DNA of 64,000 nt from Eubacteriales bacterium (GCA_030524285.1 JAUNGQ010000001.1:62001-126000), one strand, 5' to 3'. Shown: positions 13,877 to 24,394, counted from the stretch's first letter. Translations and numbers: made by a program. The notes: generated by a model from the sequence alone, not told the origin.

Positions 13877-16228
13877 ATGTCAAAGCTAGTCATTGTGGAG
13901 TCTCCCGCGAAGGCGAAGACCATTGGAAAATATCTCGGCGTAGATTATGTGGTAAAAGCTTCCATGGGACATCTGCGTGATCTGCCCAAGAAAAAAATGA
14001 GCGTGGATATCGAACACGACTTTAAACCGGAATATGTTCCGATTGAGGGCAAGGAAAAATTGATCAATGAGCTGCGCGACGCGGTTGAGGAAAGCGATTT
14101 TGTTTATCTCGCAACTGACCCGGACCGCGAAGGCGAAGCGATTTCATGGCATTTAAAGGAACTGCTGCATTTGGGCGATTCCTATACCAAGCGCGTTACC
14201 TTTAATGAGATTACCAAGCACGCGGTACAGGAGGGCATTGCGAATCCGCGGGATATTGACCTTGATCTGGTGGATGCCCAGCAGGCGCGCCGTATTCTGG
14301 ATCGCATTGTAGGCTATGAGCTGTCTCCGTTCCTTTGGCGTAAGGTCAAGCGCGGTCTGTCTGCCGGACGGGTCCAGTCGGTAGCTACCCGGATGGTAGT
14401 TGACCGCGAGAAAGAGATCCGAGCATTTATCCCCGAGGAATATTGGTCACTGGAAGCTGAGCTTGCTGCGCCCGGCGGAACGTTTACAGCATCGTTCTAT
14501 GGCGACGGCACCGGCAAGGTTGAACTGAAAACCGAAGAGCAGACGATGGCAATTGTCGATGCTGTTACCGGCAAACCGTTTACCGTGGGCAAGGTCAAGC
14601 GCGGCAAGAAACGTAAGAATCCAGCGCCCCCGTTTATCACATCAACATTACAGCAGGAGGCCAGCCGCAAGCTGAGCTTTGTTCCGCGCCGTACCATGTC
14701 GATTGCACAGCAGCTGTATGAAGGTATTGAAATTGGGGAACAGGGCCTGACCGGTCTGATTACCTATATGCGTACCGACTCCCTGCGTCTTTCCGATGAA
14801 GCGACAGCGGCGGCAAAGGAATATATCATTGGCCGTTACGGACCAGAATACTATCCGGCAAAAAAGCGCACATTCCGTACCAAGAACAGTGCGCAGGATG
14901 CGCATGAAGCCATCCGCCCAACCAATGTCAATCTGGTACCGGAAGAAATTCGGGATTATCTGACACCGGAGCAGTATAAGCTGTATAAGCTGATCTGGAG
15001 TCGTTTTGTCGCTTGCCAGATGGCAGAGGCGATTTTGGATACCGTATCCGCAGATATTCTTTCCGAAGGCTATGTGTTCCGCGCAAGCGGTTATAAAGTA
15101 GCATTTCCGGGCTTCACTGCGGTTTATGAGGAATCGACAGACGATGCTAAACAGACAGACACTGCCGCAGGCAAGCCGCTGCCGGACTTTGCCGAGGGAG
15201 ATACACTGGACTGCCGCAAGCTCACGCCGGCCCAGCACTTTACACAGCCGCCGGCACGCTATACCGAAGCATCGCTGATTAAGGCGATGGAAGAAAAGGG
15301 AATTGGACGCCCATCCACCTATGCGCCGACGATTTCCACAATTCTAGAGCGCGATTATGTTGCCAAGGAAGGCAGGAGCCTGCGTCCGACGCCACTGGGC
15401 GAGGGCGTTACCGAGCTGCTCGTGGATAAATTCGAGTCCATTTCCGATCTTGCATTTACCGCTCATATGGAGGAAGAGCTGGATGAGGTGGAAAACGGCA
15501 AGATTCCATATGTCGAAGTCCTGCGCAAGTTCTATGGCGGCTTTGAAGCTGCTTTACAGCAGGCGGAAAAGGATCTGGAAGGTCAGCGCATTAAAATCAA
15601 AGATGAGGTCACAGATGAAATTTGTGAACTGTGCGGAAAGCATATGGTGATTAAATCCGGACGTTTTGGCAAGTTCCTCGCCTGCTCCGGCTATCCGGAC
15701 TGTAAAAATACCAAGAATATCGCAATTAAAACCGGCGTAAACTGCCCGAAATGCGGCGGAAATATCGTTGAGCTGAAATCCAAGCGTGGATTCCCGTTCT
15801 TGGGCTGTGACAATTATCCGGAGTGCACATTTATGTCATGGGATAAGGTTACCAGAAAACAGTGCCCGGACTGCGGCTCTGCATTGTTCCGGCATTATGA
15901 CCGCGAGACGGGTGAAGCGCATTATATGTGCTATAAAGATGGCTGTGGCTATAAGGAATTTATCAGCAAGCGCACACCGCGCAAGACCAAGGCGCAGAAG
16001 GAAGCTGAGGCAAAGGCTGCTGCGGAGGCGGCAGGCGAGAGCACGGAAACCGCTGCGGAGGAAAACCCGAAGAAGACGACGCGCAAGACGGCAGTGAAAA
16101 AGACAACGACCAAAAAGGCTACAGCAAAGAAGACCACGAAAAAAGCAGCCGATGCGGGAGAAGAAGCGCCCAAAAAGCGCACCACCCGAAAGAAGAAAGC
16201 TGTAACGGAGGAAAATGCCGATGCATAA
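13877..16228 (+). CDS. topA: DNA topoisomerase I
   Basis: Type IA topoisomerase that relaxes negative supercoils. 783 residues from ATG 13877, which has AGGAGG 10 bases upstream; an ATG at 13868 is too close to it. TOPRIM domain at the N terminus ([35 protein letters not shown]), catalytic Tyr297 in [11 protein letters not shown], then three C-terminal zinc-ribbon modules beginning near residue 583 (CELCGKH, CPKCGGN, CPDCGSA). A Lys/Thr/Ala-rich tail of about 80 residues with repeated TTKK/TAKK-like units ends the protein. The stop overlaps the trmFO start by 8 bases. Confidence 0.97.
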   Translation: MSKLVIVESPAKAKTIGKYLGVDYVVKASMGHLRDLPKKKMSVDIEHDFKPEYVPIEGKEKLINELRDAVEESDFVYLATDPDREGEAISWHLKELLHLGDSYTKRVTFNEITKHAVQEGIANPRDIDLDLVDAQQARRILDRIVGYELSPFLWRKVKRGLSAGRVQSVATRMVVDREKEIRAFIPEEYWSLEAELAAPGGTFTASFYGDGTGKVELKTEEQTMAIVDAVTGKPFTVGKVKRGKKRKNPAPPFITSTLQQEASRKLSFVPRRTMSIAQQLYEGIEIGEQGLTGLITYMRTDSLRLSDEATAAAKEYIIGRYGPEYYPAKKRTFRTKNSAQDAHEAIRPTNVNLVPEEIRDYLTPEQYKLYKLIWSRFVACQMAEAILDTVSADILSEGYVFRASGYKVAFPGFTAVYEESTDDAKQTDTAAGKPLPDFAEGDTLDCRKLTPAQHFTQPPARYTEASLIKAMEEKGIGRPSTYAPTISTILERDYVAKEGRSLRPTPLGEGVTELLVDKFESISDLAFTAHMEEELDEVENGKIPYVEVLRKFYGGFEAALQQAEKDLEGQRIKIKDEVTDEICELCGKHMVIKSGRFGKFLACSGYPDCKNTKNIAIKTGVNCPKCGGNIVELKSKRGFPFLGCDNYPECTFMSWDKVTRKQCPDCGSALFRHYDRETGEAHYMCYKDGCGYKEFISKRTPRKTKAQKEAEAKAAAEAAGESTETAAEENPKKTTRKTAVKKTTTKKATAKKTTKKAADAGEEAPKKRTTRKKKAVTEENADA

Positions 16229-17543
16229 GGCGATTGTAATCGGCGCAGGTCTTGCCGGAAGCGAAGCTGCATGGCAGCTGGCACAGCGCGGCATTTTGGT
16301 TGACCTGCATGAAATGAAGCCAGTCAAGTTCACACCGGCACACCATACCAATGATTTTGCCGAGCTTTGCTGCTCCAATTCCCTGCGCGGTGCAGAAATC
16401 TGTACTGCTCCGGGGCTGTTGAAGGAGGAACTGCGCCGGGCAGGCAGCCTGATTATCGCCTGTGCAGATGCGACCCGTGTGGAGGCAGGCGGCGCGCTGG
16501 CGGTTGACCGCAATGCGTTTGCGGCAATGGTCACAGAAAAAATGAAGAACCATCCGAATATCACCGTTCATGCGGGCGAAATCACACATGTTCCGGACGA
16601 AGATAATGTCATCGTTGCCACCGGTCCACTGACTTCGGATGCGCTGTTTGAGGATATCAAAGCAAAGCTGGGTGCGCATGAATACCTGCATTTTTATGAT
16701 GCAGCAGCGCCGATCGTCAGCTTTGAATCCGTCGATATGGAGAGTGCCTATTTTGCTTCCCGCTATGATAAGGGCACGGCGGATTATATCAACTGTCCGA
16801 TGGATAAAGAGCAGTATGACGCCTTCTGGGAAGCGTTATGCGAGGCAGAGCAGGCGCCGGTCCATGGCTTTGAGGACAAAAAGGTCTTTGAGGGCTGTAT
16901 GCCGGTTGAGGTCATGGGACGGCGTGGACACGATACCTTACTGTACGGCCCGTTGAAGCCGGTTGGGCTGCGTGACCCGCGCACCGGTAAGGACCCGTAT
17001 GCAGTTGTTCAACTCCGGCGCGACAATGCGGCCGGTTCGCTGTATAACCTGGTGGGTTTCCAGACCCATCTGCGGTTTCCAGAGCAGAAGCGTGTATTCT
17101 CCATGATTCCGGCGTTGCGCAATGCAGAGTTTGTGCGCTACGGTGTCATGCACCGCAATACGTTTATGGATTCCCCGCGCCTGCTGGACAACCATTTCCG
17201 GCTGCGGGCAGAGCCGCGTATCCGCTTTGCCGGACAGATGACCGGTGTGGAGGGCTATATTGAATCCGCAGCTTCCGGTTTTGAAGCCGGCTTAAATTTG
17301 GCGCGGGAAATGAAGGGCATGGAGCTAATCGAATTTTCCGATCTCACTGCCATCGGTGCACTGGGCTTGTATGTCGCCAATGAAGCCAATACGAAATTCC
17401 AGCCGATGAATATCAACTTCGGCATTATCCAGCCGCTTGGCTATCGTGTGAAGGGCAAGCGGGAGAAAAATACACAGATTGCACTGCGTGCGCTGGAGCA
17501 TCTGGATGGGCTGCTCGACGCTGTTCAGGAAGGAAAGGAATGA
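16221..17543 (+). CDS. trmFO: Methylenetetrahydrofolate-tRNA (uracil-54) methyltransferase
   Basis: Folate- and FAD-dependent enzyme that makes m5U54 (ribothymidine) in the tRNA T-loop. FAD-binding [14 protein letters not shown] at the N terminus, then the family signature [12 protein letters not shown] and the C-terminal [18 protein letters not shown]. 440 residues, as in Bacillus TrmFO. ATG at 16221 is 9 bases after GGAGG; an ATG at 16215 is only 3 bases away. Translationally coupled to topA by overlap, the usual Firmicutes arrangement. Confidence 0.97.
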   Translation: MHKAIVIGAGLAGSEAAWQLAQRGILVDLHEMKPVKFTPAHHTNDFAELCCSNSLRGAEICTAPGLLKEELRRAGSLIIACADATRVEAGGALAVDRNAFAAMVTEKMKNHPNITVHAGEITHVPDEDNVIVATGPLTSDALFEDIKAKLGAHEYLHFYDAAAPIVSFESVDMESAYFASRYDKGTADYINCPMDKEQYDAFWEALCEAEQAPVHGFEDKKVFEGCMPVEVMGRRGHDTLLYGPLKPVGLRDPRTGKDPYAVVQLRRDNAAGSLYNLVGFQTHLRFPEQKRVFSMIPALRNAEFVRYGVMHRNTFMDSPRLLDNHFRLRAEPRIRFAGQMTGVEGYIESAASGFEAGLNLAREMKGMELIEFSDLTAIGALGLYVANEANTKFQPMNINFGIIQPLGYRVKGKREKNTQIALRALEHLDGLLDAVQEGKE

Positions 17544-17549
17544 GCACAA

Positions 17550-18557
17550 ATGAAGATCATTATTGACGCGATGAGCGGCGATAACGCACCGGAAGCCATT
17601 GTTTCCGGCTGTGTCATGGCAGCCCATGAATTTGGTCAGGAATATATTCTGGTTGGCAAAGAAGCCGTCATTAGGGAGCTGCTGGCAAAGGAAAAGGCAG
17701 AAGCTCTACCAATTTCCATTCAAAATGCAGACGATGTTATCGACATGCACGATGACCCTGCAACCGCTGTACGCCGTAAGAAGGAGGCTTCCATGTCGGT
17801 TGCCCTGCGCATGCTGAAAAACGGCGAGGGTGACGCACTGGTTTCCGCGGGCAATACCGGCGCGTTGTTGTCCGGCGCAACGCTGGTCACCAAGCGCATC
17901 CGCGGCATCCGCCGAGCAGCATTACCGACGCAGCTGCCCTGTAAGGGTGGACATGTCCTGTTGCTGGATTCCGGCGCCAATGCCGAGTGCACGCCGGAAT
18001 ATCTGATGCAGTTTGCTTATATGGGCAGCTTCTATGCGGAGAAGGTTATGGGGATCAAAAAGCCTCGCATTGGTCTGGTAAACAATGGCGCCGAGGATAC
18101 CAAGGGCGATACCCTGCGCAAGGAAACCTATGCTATGCTCAAAGCGGCAGGCGAGGAAGGCAGAATCAACTTTGTCGGCAATGTGGAAGGCAGTGATGTG
18201 CCGAAGGGCGCCTGCGATGTGGCAGTTACCGACGGCTTTACCGGCAATGTCATGCTGAAAACCGTAGAAGGTGTTGCGAGCTTCCTGATGGGTGAGCTGA
18301 AACATATGTTTATGACCAACACGCGCACCAAGTTGTCATATCTACTGCTCAAGCCTGCGATGGGTGGTCTGAAAAAGCTGCTGTCCTCCAGTGAGGTTGG
18401 CGGCGCACCATTCCTCGGTATCTCAAAACCGGTGTTCAAAGCGCATGGCTCTTCCGATGCACGTGCCATTCGTTCCGCTGTCAAACAGGCAATGGCGTAT
18501 GTTGAGGCGGATGTAACAGGGGAAATTGAGCGCAATATGGATTATATGACGCTGTAA
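17550..18557 (+). CDS. plsX: Phosphate acyltransferase PlsX
   Basis: Converts acyl-ACP and phosphate to acyl-phosphate for PlsY in phosphatidic acid synthesis; peripheral to the membrane. 335 residues with the diagnostic N terminus KIIIDAMSGDNAPEAIV, SAGNTGALLSGA, LLDSGANAEC, GLVNNGAEDTKGD and the closing FKAHGSSDARAI. It starts 6 bases after trmFO and is followed by the promoter and gene of acyl carrier protein, its substrate carrier. Confidence 0.97.
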   Translation: MKIIIDAMSGDNAPEAIVSGCVMAAHEFGQEYILVGKEAVIRELLAKEKAEALPISIQNADDVIDMHDDPATAVRRKKEASMSVALRMLKNGEGDALVSAGNTGALLSGATLVTKRIRGIRRAALPTQLPCKGGHVLLLDSGANAECTPEYLMQFAYMGSFYAEKVMGIKKPRIGLVNNGAEDTKGDTLRKETYAMLKAAGEEGRINFVGNVEGSDVPKGACDVAVTDGFTGNVMLKTVEGVASFLMGELKHMFMTNTRTKLSYLLLKPAMGGLKKLLSSSEVGGAPFLGISKPVFKAHGSSDARAIRSAVKQAMAYVEADVTGEIERNMDYMTL

Positions 18558-18570
18558 TGCAGTTTCCCTA

Positions 18571-18599
18571 TTGACACAGATGCTGCCGGCGCATAATAT
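18571..18599 (+). promoter_or_regulatory. Promoter of acpP
   Basis: TTGACA (18571-18576), spacer 17, TAATAT (18594-18599); CATAAT two bases earlier is an alternative -10. I see no clear FapR operator. Confidence 0.5.
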
Positions 18600-18654
18600 T
18601 ATAGTACAATAACAACGTATATGTTTCATAAGGTATGGGCAAGGAGGTGAGCGT

Positions 18655-18885
18655 GTGGTATTTGAAAAAGTATGTCAGATTCTTTCCGATCAGTTTGGCG
18701 TATCCACCGATTCGCTGAACATGGATACAGCATTTGTTGAAGATCTCGGTGCAGATTCTCTGGATCTGGTTGAGCTGATGATGAGCATTGAGGAAGAATT
18801 CGATGTTGGCGAAATTGACGAAGCAGAGGCTGCCAGCATGAAAACCATCGGTGATCTGGTTCGCCGTATTGGAGAAGACGATTAA
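18655..18885 (+). CDS. acpP: Acyl carrier protein
   Basis: Carries growing acyl chains on a 4'-phosphopantetheine arm attached to Ser35 in the motif GADSLDLVEL. 76 residues, strongly acidic, family length. GTG start at 18655 with an excellent AAGGAGGTG site 5-6 bases before it. Sits between plsX and rnc as in many Firmicutes. Confidence 0.96.
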   Translation: MVFEKVCQILSDQFGVSTDSLNMDTAFVEDLGADSLDLVELMMSIEEEFDVGEIDEAEAASMKTIGDLVRRIGEDD

Positions 18886-18906
18886 AAATGAAAAAGGCAA
18901 CGCCGG

Positions 18907-18934
18907 GCCGGAAGGCTCAGCAGAGCTTTCCGGC
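18907..18934 (+). other. Hairpin without T-run in the acpP-rnc gap
   Basis: GCCGGAAGGCTC (18907-18918) / GAGCTTTCCGGC (18923-18934), 12 bp with one G-U pair and loop AGCA, 18-30 bases before the rnc start region. Not followed by U-rich sequence. Could be a processing site for RNase III itself. Confidence 0.5.
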
Positions 18935-18966
18935 TGGCAGGATAACAAAAGAAAGGAGCGAAACAC

Positions 18967-19647
18967 TTGGAAAAGGATGAATTGATTTATCAGTTTCAGG
19001 ACACCGGACTGCTGACAACGGCAATGACACATTCCTCTTATGCGAATGAGCACCGTGACCAGCATATTCAAAACAATGAGCGTCTGGAGTTTCTTGGCGA
19101 TTCCATACTGGGGCTTGTATCGGCAGATTATGTATTCCATCGGTATCCAAATGTACCGGAAGGTCAACTGACAAAAATGCGTGCAGCTGTAGTCTGTGAA
19201 AAAACACTGTATGAGGTTGCCAAGGAACTCGGATTGGATCATTTGCTGCTGCTCGGCAGGGGCGAGGAAAACGGCGGCGGACGCAAGCGTCCGTCCATTC
19301 TGGCGGATTCTGTGGAGGCGCTGATCGGCGCGATTTATCTGGACGGCGGGTTGGAACCTGCCCGTGCATTTATTTTGTCTTTTTTGGAGGCAAAGGTTGA
19401 TCTTGCAGAGCAGGGCGGCGCATTCCGCGATTATAAGACTGCACTACAGGAAATTGTACAGAAAAACCGTCAGGAAACACTGTGCTATCGTCTGAGCGGC
19501 GAGAGCGGGCCGGATCATGACAAGCGGTTTACCGTGCAGGTAATGCTCAACCGCAATGTGTTTGCGGAAGGCACTGGACGCAGCAAAAAGGAAGCCGAAC
19601 AGATGGCGGCAAAGGCTGCGCTGGAGCTGATGGGTGAGGTTCACTAA
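18967..19647 (+). CDS. rnc: Ribonuclease III
   Basis: Double-strand-specific endoribonuclease for rRNA processing and mRNA turnover. 226 residues: catalytic domain with NERLEFLGDSILGLV (about 37-51) and ADSVEALIGAIYLDGG, then a C-terminal double-stranded RNA-binding domain (FRDYKTALQEIVQ to KKEAEQMAAKAALE). TTG start at 18967 with AAAGGAG 8 bases upstream; no in-frame ATG nearby. The stop shares one base with the start of the next gene (TAATG). Confidence 0.97.
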   Translation: MEKDELIYQFQDTGLLTTAMTHSSYANEHRDQHIQNNERLEFLGDSILGLVSADYVFHRYPNVPEGQLTKMRAAVVCEKTLYEVAKELGLDHLLLLGRGEENGGGRKRPSILADSVEALIGAIYLDGGLEPARAFILSFLEAKVDLAEQGGAFRDYKTALQEIVQKNRQETLCYRLSGESGPDHDKRFTVQVMLNRNVFAEGTGRSKKEAEQMAAKAALELMGEVH

Positions 19648-20606
19648 TGGCGTCGATTGTGCCGGTTTTTGTGCCGCACGCGGGCTGCCCGTGCCGGTGT
19701 GTGTTCTGTAACCAACGCACCATTGCCGGACAGGCGGAGCGCATGACGCCGGAAAAAGCGAAGCAGATTATCGAACAGGCATTATCCGTGCTGCCGGAGG
19801 GAAGCGCGCCGCAGGCAGCATTTTATGGCGGAAGCTTTACGGCAATTCCGGTACAGGAGCAGGAAGCGTTGCTGGCTGTGACAGATGCATATCTGGAAAA
19901 GGGGCTGCTATCCTCTGTGCGGCTGTCCACCCGGCCGGATGCAATAGATACGCAAACATTGGCAAGGCTAAAGACACATGGCGTTACGGTGATTGAGCTG
20001 GGCGCACAGTCGATGGATGATGCTGTTTTACAACGGGCAAAGCGCGGACACACCGCAGCGGATACCGAACAGGCGGTCCGGCTGATTCAAAAGGCCGGTA
20101 TTGCGCTGATTTTACAGGTGATGGCAGGTTTGCCGGGCGATACACGGGAAACTGTGCGCCAGACGGCAGAGAAAACCGCGGCATTGCACCCGGATGGCGT
20201 ACGCATTTATCCGGTGGCGGTGTTGCCGGAAACCGAGCTGTATGACCTGTGGAGGGAAGACTGCTATCAGCCGCTGGAGGTAGAAACAGCAGCGGTATGG
20301 TGCGCCGATATGTTGGAGGTCTTCCAGCGGGAACAGATTCCGGTCATCCGTGTGGGATTAAACCCGACAGAAGAGCTGAACAGCACGGTTGCCGCGGGTG
20401 CGTATCATCCTGCTATGGGTGAACTGGTATACAGTGAGCTGTGGTACCGGAGACTGAAAAAGCAGCTGGAAACCAGCACGGAGGAGATTATGTTTGTCCC
20501 AGCACGAGAGCTTTCCCGCGCGATTGGACACAAAAAAAGAAATATCCTGCGGCTACAGCGGGAATTTCCCGAAAAATCGATTAAAATCAGAAGCCTTCCC
20601 CAGTGA
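19647..20606 (+). CDS. Radical SAM protein, Elp3-like, between rnc and smc
   Basis: 319 residues. The cluster motif CPCRCVFCNQR (CX3CX2C) comes at the very N terminus after VPVFVPHAG, then FYGGSFTAIP and GAQSMDDAVLQRAKRGHTA, as in the Elp3/COG1243-type radical SAM fold. There is no acetyltransferase domain. The position directly after rnc and before smc is widely conserved in Clostridia, to my knowledge, but the reaction is not established. Overlaps the rnc stop by one base, so it is coupled to it. Confidence 0.85.
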   Translation: MASIVPVFVPHAGCPCRCVFCNQRTIAGQAERMTPEKAKQIIEQALSVLPEGSAPQAAFYGGSFTAIPVQEQEALLAVTDAYLEKGLLSSVRLSTRPDAIDTQTLARLKTHGVTVIELGAQSMDDAVLQRAKRGHTAADTEQAVRLIQKAGIALILQVMAGLPGDTRETVRQTAEKTAALHPDGVRIYPVAVLPETELYDLWREDCYQPLEVETAAVWCADMLEVFQREQIPVIRVGLNPTEELNSTVAAGAYHPAMGELVYSELWYRRLKKQLETSTEEIMFVPARELSRAIGHKKRNILRLQREFPEKSIKIRSLPQ

Positions 20607-20617
20607 GGAGGGCTTTT
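20591..20617 (+). terminator. Terminator overlapping the radical SAM stop codon
   Basis: AAGCCTTCC (from 20591) pairs imperfectly with GGAGGGCTT (to 20615), followed by TTG. Confidence 0.45.
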
Positions 20618-20649
20618 GTGTTGTTTTATGCAATTTCCAGTCGGATTGA

Positions 20650-20685
20650 TTGCATCGGGCGGAAAAACATGGTATCCTGTATAAT
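20650..20685 (+). promoter_or_regulatory. Possible smc promoter
   Basis: TTGCAT (20650-20655), spacer 17, TGG-TATCCT; a perfect TATAAT stands at 20680-20685 but lacks a spaced -35. Either could serve. Confidence 0.35.
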
Positions 20686-20746
20686 AGAATTCATATCGGC
20701 AGGCGGCAGCATATGCCGGTAAGATCAACAAACAAGGAGTAACTGC

Positions 20747-23700
20747 GTGTATTTAAAATCACTCGAACTACAGGGCTTTAAATCATTCCCTGACCGGACA
20801 ACCATTCGTTTTTCAGACGGTATGACAGCAATTGTCGGCCCGAATGGAAGTGGAAAATCGAATATTTCCGATGCCATTCGATGGGTGTTGGGCGAACAAT
20901 CCACCAAAAGCCTGCGCGGCGCCAAGATGGAGGATGTTGTCTTTGGCGGAACGGCAAAGCGCAGTCCGATGGGTGCGGCAAAGGTCACATTGATTCTGGA
21001 TAATTCCGCCGGACAATTCCCGGTGGATGCCGCCGAAGTGATGGTCACACGCAAATACTTCCGTTCCGGTGAGAGTGAATATTTTATCAACCGCAAGCGT
21101 GTGCGCCTGCGTGATGTCCGTGAGGTATTTATGGATACCGGTCTGGGTCATGATGGCTATTCCATCATTGGACAGGGACGCATTGATGAAATTCTTGCGA
21201 CAAAGAGCACGGACCGGCGTGAGGTATTTGAGGAAGCTGCAGGCGTCACCCGTTTCCGTACCCGCAAGGAAGAGGCGGAACGCAAGCTCAGCCAGACAGC
21301 AGATAATTTAGTGCGCATCCGTGATATCTGGAATGAGCTGACAGCACGCTCCGGCCCGCTCGAAAAACAGGCGGAAAGTGCAAAGAAATATATGGAGCTG
21401 CGGGAACAGCTGCGATTCCATGAGGTTTCCCTGTGGATGGATACGCTGGACGGCATGAAGGATGTCCGGGAAACAAGTGACCGGGAACGCCGTGAGGCAC
21501 AGCAGCAGCTGGAAGCGGTACGCAAAGATCAGCAGGAGCAGTATGCCTGTGCGGAGCAGCTGACGGAGGCCATGCGACAGTCGGATATACAGGCAGAACA
21601 TCTGCAGGCGGAGCTGTCCCGCGCAGAGGAAACAGCAGCAGACCTATCCAGAAGAATGGCGGTGCTGGCAGAAACACGCCGCAATGCTGCGGAAAATATT
21701 GGGCTTGCCAAAGGACAGCTCGAAGCGCAGACCGAACAGGGCGGCGCGCTGGAGCAGCAGCTCAAGGTCAGACAGAACCGCCTGCACGAGCTGGAGCATG
21801 AAATTCAGGAGAAAACCGCGGCTTACCAAAGCAAGCAGAAGGAAATAGAAACGCTGACCGCCCGGATTGACGGCGGGCAGCAGCAGGCGGAAGCATTGCG
21901 CCTGCGCGCCGATACCATCGGTGAAAAGATGTTTGCCGTGCAGGCGGACCAGCGTGCGGCGCAGGCACAGTTGGAAACGCTGGAAGGGCGCGGCAAAGCA
22001 GTAGGAGATGATGTGCGCTCCGCGCAGGAGCGCACGCAGCAGGAGCAGCAGGCACAACAGGAAATGCAGGGCGAGCTGAACCATCTGCGTAAAAGTCTGA
22101 CACAGGCGGAGCTGGAGCACAAGCGGCGCCGGGAAGCAGCAGACGAAGCGGCACATAAGCTGTCTGCTGCAAGGGCAGAGCACCAGAAGCTGTCCACTGC
22201 ACTGGCAGACAGCCAGAACCGTGCGCGTATGCTGGCTGAATTGCAGCGGGAATATGAAGGCTTTTCCCGCGCGGTCAAGCTGGTTATGAATCAGGCCTCC
22301 TGTGGCGCAATCAAGGGCGTCAGAGGGCCGTTGTCCTCGTTGATCCATGTTTCGGACCGATATGTGACGGCAGTTGAAACCGCATTGGGCGCGGCGGCAT
22401 CCAATATTATTGTCGAGCGTGCAGAGGACGGTAAAAAAGCCATCCAGATGCTCAAACGGCGCGACGGCGGCAGAGCAACCTTCCTGCCGATGGATACCAT
22501 TCGTCCGCAATCCCTGCGGGAAAGCGGTCTGGAACGCAATGCGGGCTTTTGCGGCGTAGCAGCTGATCTGGTGGAATGCGAAGCGGATTATCGTGATATC
22601 GTGGACAATGCGCTTGGCAGGACGGTTATAGCCGAGGACATGGACTGTGCGCTGGCAATTGCACGACAGTACCGCAACCGTTTCCGTATTGTCACATTGG
22701 ATGGACAGCTTATCAATGCAGGCGGCTCGATGACCGGCGGCTCGGCAAATCGTTCCGCTGGTATTTTATCCCGTGCAAACCAGCTGGAGCAGATGCTGGA
22801 GCGTGTCAGCCAACAGGAGAAAAAGCTTCGTGCGTTGACCGAGCAGGGCAGACAACTGGCAGAGCAGGCGAAGCAGGCAGAGGCAGAAACCGAACAGACT
22901 GCGGCTGCACTCGCGGAGCATCGGCAGCAGTTGGCAGCGCTTTCTGCACAGATACAGCAGCATCAGCTGCTGTTGGACAGCGTGCGTCAGGCAGAGGAAC
23001 AGTTCCGTGCGGAGCAGGACAATGCCGAGCAGCAGAAAAAAGAATTGCGCCGTAAACTTGCTGCACTGGAATTGCAGGCGGCACAGCTGGCGCGGGAGCG
23101 TCAGAATGCCCTGTATGCGCTGCATCAGGCGGCCGGACAGACACAGGAAATCACACAGCAGATGACGGCATTGACCGATGCGGCGGCGGCGCTGTATACC
23201 GGGCTGGTACAGGCACGGACCGAACGGGAAACCGTCGGACAGGCGCTGGCAGATTTACAGCAGATGGCAGATGCAGCCCGGCAGACAGCGGAAGACCACC
23301 GGCGTCGGATTGCAGAATATGAAGCCACCATTCAACAGGCGGACGAAGAGCGGCAGACGCTGGAACAGGCAAATGAAGAAAGCGGTTTGCAAAGCGGGAA
23401 GCTGCGTGCACAGCTACAGGAGTGCGGACAGAACCGTATGCGGCTGGAACAGAATAAAACCGAAGTTGAAAAAAGGGCTCGTGAAATCGGTAATATGATG
23501 GTTGTGCTCGAACGCCGCCATGCAGAGGCGGAAGCGGCAGCGCAGCGTGTTCACAGCGAAGAGCAGCAGATTCTCGATAAAATGTGGGAAAACTATGAGT
23601 TGACACCGACAGGCGCCCGCCCGCTGGTGCATGCAATCGCGGACCGGCAGGAGGAAGAAAAGCAGGCAACATCCCTGCGCCGCGCTGTGAAGGAGCTGGG

Positions 23701-24322
23701 GCCGGTTAATTTGGCGGCGATTGAGGAATATAACGAGCTGCGCGAACGATTGACCTTCCTGACTGAGCAGAAGGATGATCTGGAACAGGCAGAAGCAGAC
23801 CTGCGCGGCATTATTGATAAGCTCACCGAGCAGATGAAGCAGACCTTTGCGGAGTCGTTCGCACAGCTGAACCAGTATTTCGGAGAAACCTTTCAGGAGA
23901 TTTTCGGCGGCGGCAGTGCAGAGCTTGCTTTGGAGGATGAAAACGATATCCTTGGCTGCGGTATTGAAATCCGTGTGACACCGCCGGGCAAATCGCTCAA
24001 AACGCTGTCGCTGCTCTCCGGCGGTGAGAAGGCATTTGTTGCGATTGCATTGTATTTTGCGATTTTGAAAGTGCGTCCGACGCCATTCTGCGTATTGGAC
24101 GAGATTGAAGCTGCACTCGATGATGTCAACGTCACCCGGTTTGCGCAGTATTTGCAGCGTTTGTCGGATAAAACACAGTTTATTGTCATCACCCACAGAC
24201 GCGGCACGATGGAGGAAGCGGATATGCTGTATGGTGTTACCATGCAGGAGCGCGGCGTTTCCAAGCTGCTGATGCTCAACATTGCGGATGTCGAGCGGGA
24301 AATGAAGCTGGAATTGACATAA
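20747..24322 (+). CDS. smc: Chromosome segregation ATPase SMC
   Basis: Condensin subunit that organises and segregates the chromosome with ScpA/ScpB. 1191 residues. Walker A GPNGSGKSN (31-39), long heptad-rich coiled coil (about 170-510), hinge (about 520-670, beginning GVRGPLSSLIHV), returning coil (about 680-1010), then the C-terminal signature LSGGEK (about 1090) and Walker B FCVLDEIEAALDD. GTG start with AAGGAGT 6 bases upstream. The coils are unusually rich in Gln and Ala. Followed by ftsY, the usual order, with a dispersed repeat between. Confidence 0.97.
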   Translation: MYLKSLELQGFKSFPDRTTIRFSDGMTAIVGPNGSGKSNISDAIRWVLGEQSTKSLRGAKMEDVVFGGTAKRSPMGAAKVTLILDNSAGQFPVDAAEVMVTRKYFRSGESEYFINRKRVRLRDVREVFMDTGLGHDGYSIIGQGRIDEILATKSTDRREVFEEAAGVTRFRTRKEEAERKLSQTADNLVRIRDIWNELTARSGPLEKQAESAKKYMELREQLRFHEVSLWMDTLDGMKDVRETSDRERREAQQQLEAVRKDQQEQYACAEQLTEAMRQSDIQAEHLQAELSRAEETAADLSRRMAVLAETRRNAAENIGLAKGQLEAQTEQGGALEQQLKVRQNRLHELEHEIQEKTAAYQSKQKEIETLTARIDGGQQQAEALRLRADTIGEKMFAVQADQRAAQAQLETLEGRGKAVGDDVRSAQERTQQEQQAQQEMQGELNHLRKSLTQAELEHKRRREAADEAAHKLSAARAEHQKLSTALADSQNRARMLAELQREYEGFSRAVKLVMNQASCGAIKGVRGPLSSLIHVSDRYVTAVETALGAAASNIIVERAEDGKKAIQMLKRRDGGRATFLPMDTIRPQSLRESGLERNAGFCGVAADLVECEADYRDIVDNALGRTVIAEDMDCALAIARQYRNRFRIVTLDGQLINAGGSMTGGSANRSAGILSRANQLEQMLERVSQQEKKLRALTEQGRQLAEQAKQAEAETEQTAAALAEHRQQLAALSAQIQQHQLLLDSVRQAEEQFRAEQDNAEQQKKELRRKLAALELQAAQLARERQNALYALHQAAGQTQEITQQMTALTDAAAALYTGLVQARTERETVGQALADLQQMADAARQTAEDHRRRIAEYEATIQQADEERQTLEQANEESGLQSGKLRAQLQECGQNRMRLEQNKTEVEKRAREIGNMMVVLERRHAEAEAAAQRVHSEEQQILDKMWENYELTPTGARPLVHAIADRQEEEKQATSLRRAVKELGPVNLAAIEEYNELRERLTFLTEQKDDLEQAEADLRGIIDKLTEQMKQTFAESFAQLNQYFGETFQEIFGGGSAELALEDENDILGCGIEIRVTPPGKSLKTLSLLSGGEKAFVAIALYFAILKVRPTPFCVLDEIEAALDDVNVTRFAQYLQRLSDKTQFIVITHRRGTMEEADMLYGVTMQERGVSKLLMLNIADVEREMKLELT

Positions 24323-24344
24323 TCTGTGCATTTTTTACTCAAAA

Positions 24345-24394
24345 GCCTCCCTCTTTGCGGGAGGGGAACCGCCGCATAGCGGTGGTGGAAGGAG
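24345..24394. repeat. Dispersed repeat, left-arm copy between smc and ftsY
   Basis: GCCTCCCTCTTTGCGGGAGG, then the inner hairpin ACCGC-CGCATA-GCGGT (24368-24383), then GGAAGGAG. The inner stem differs from that in the 5224 copy but is still self-complementary. Confidence 0.7.
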
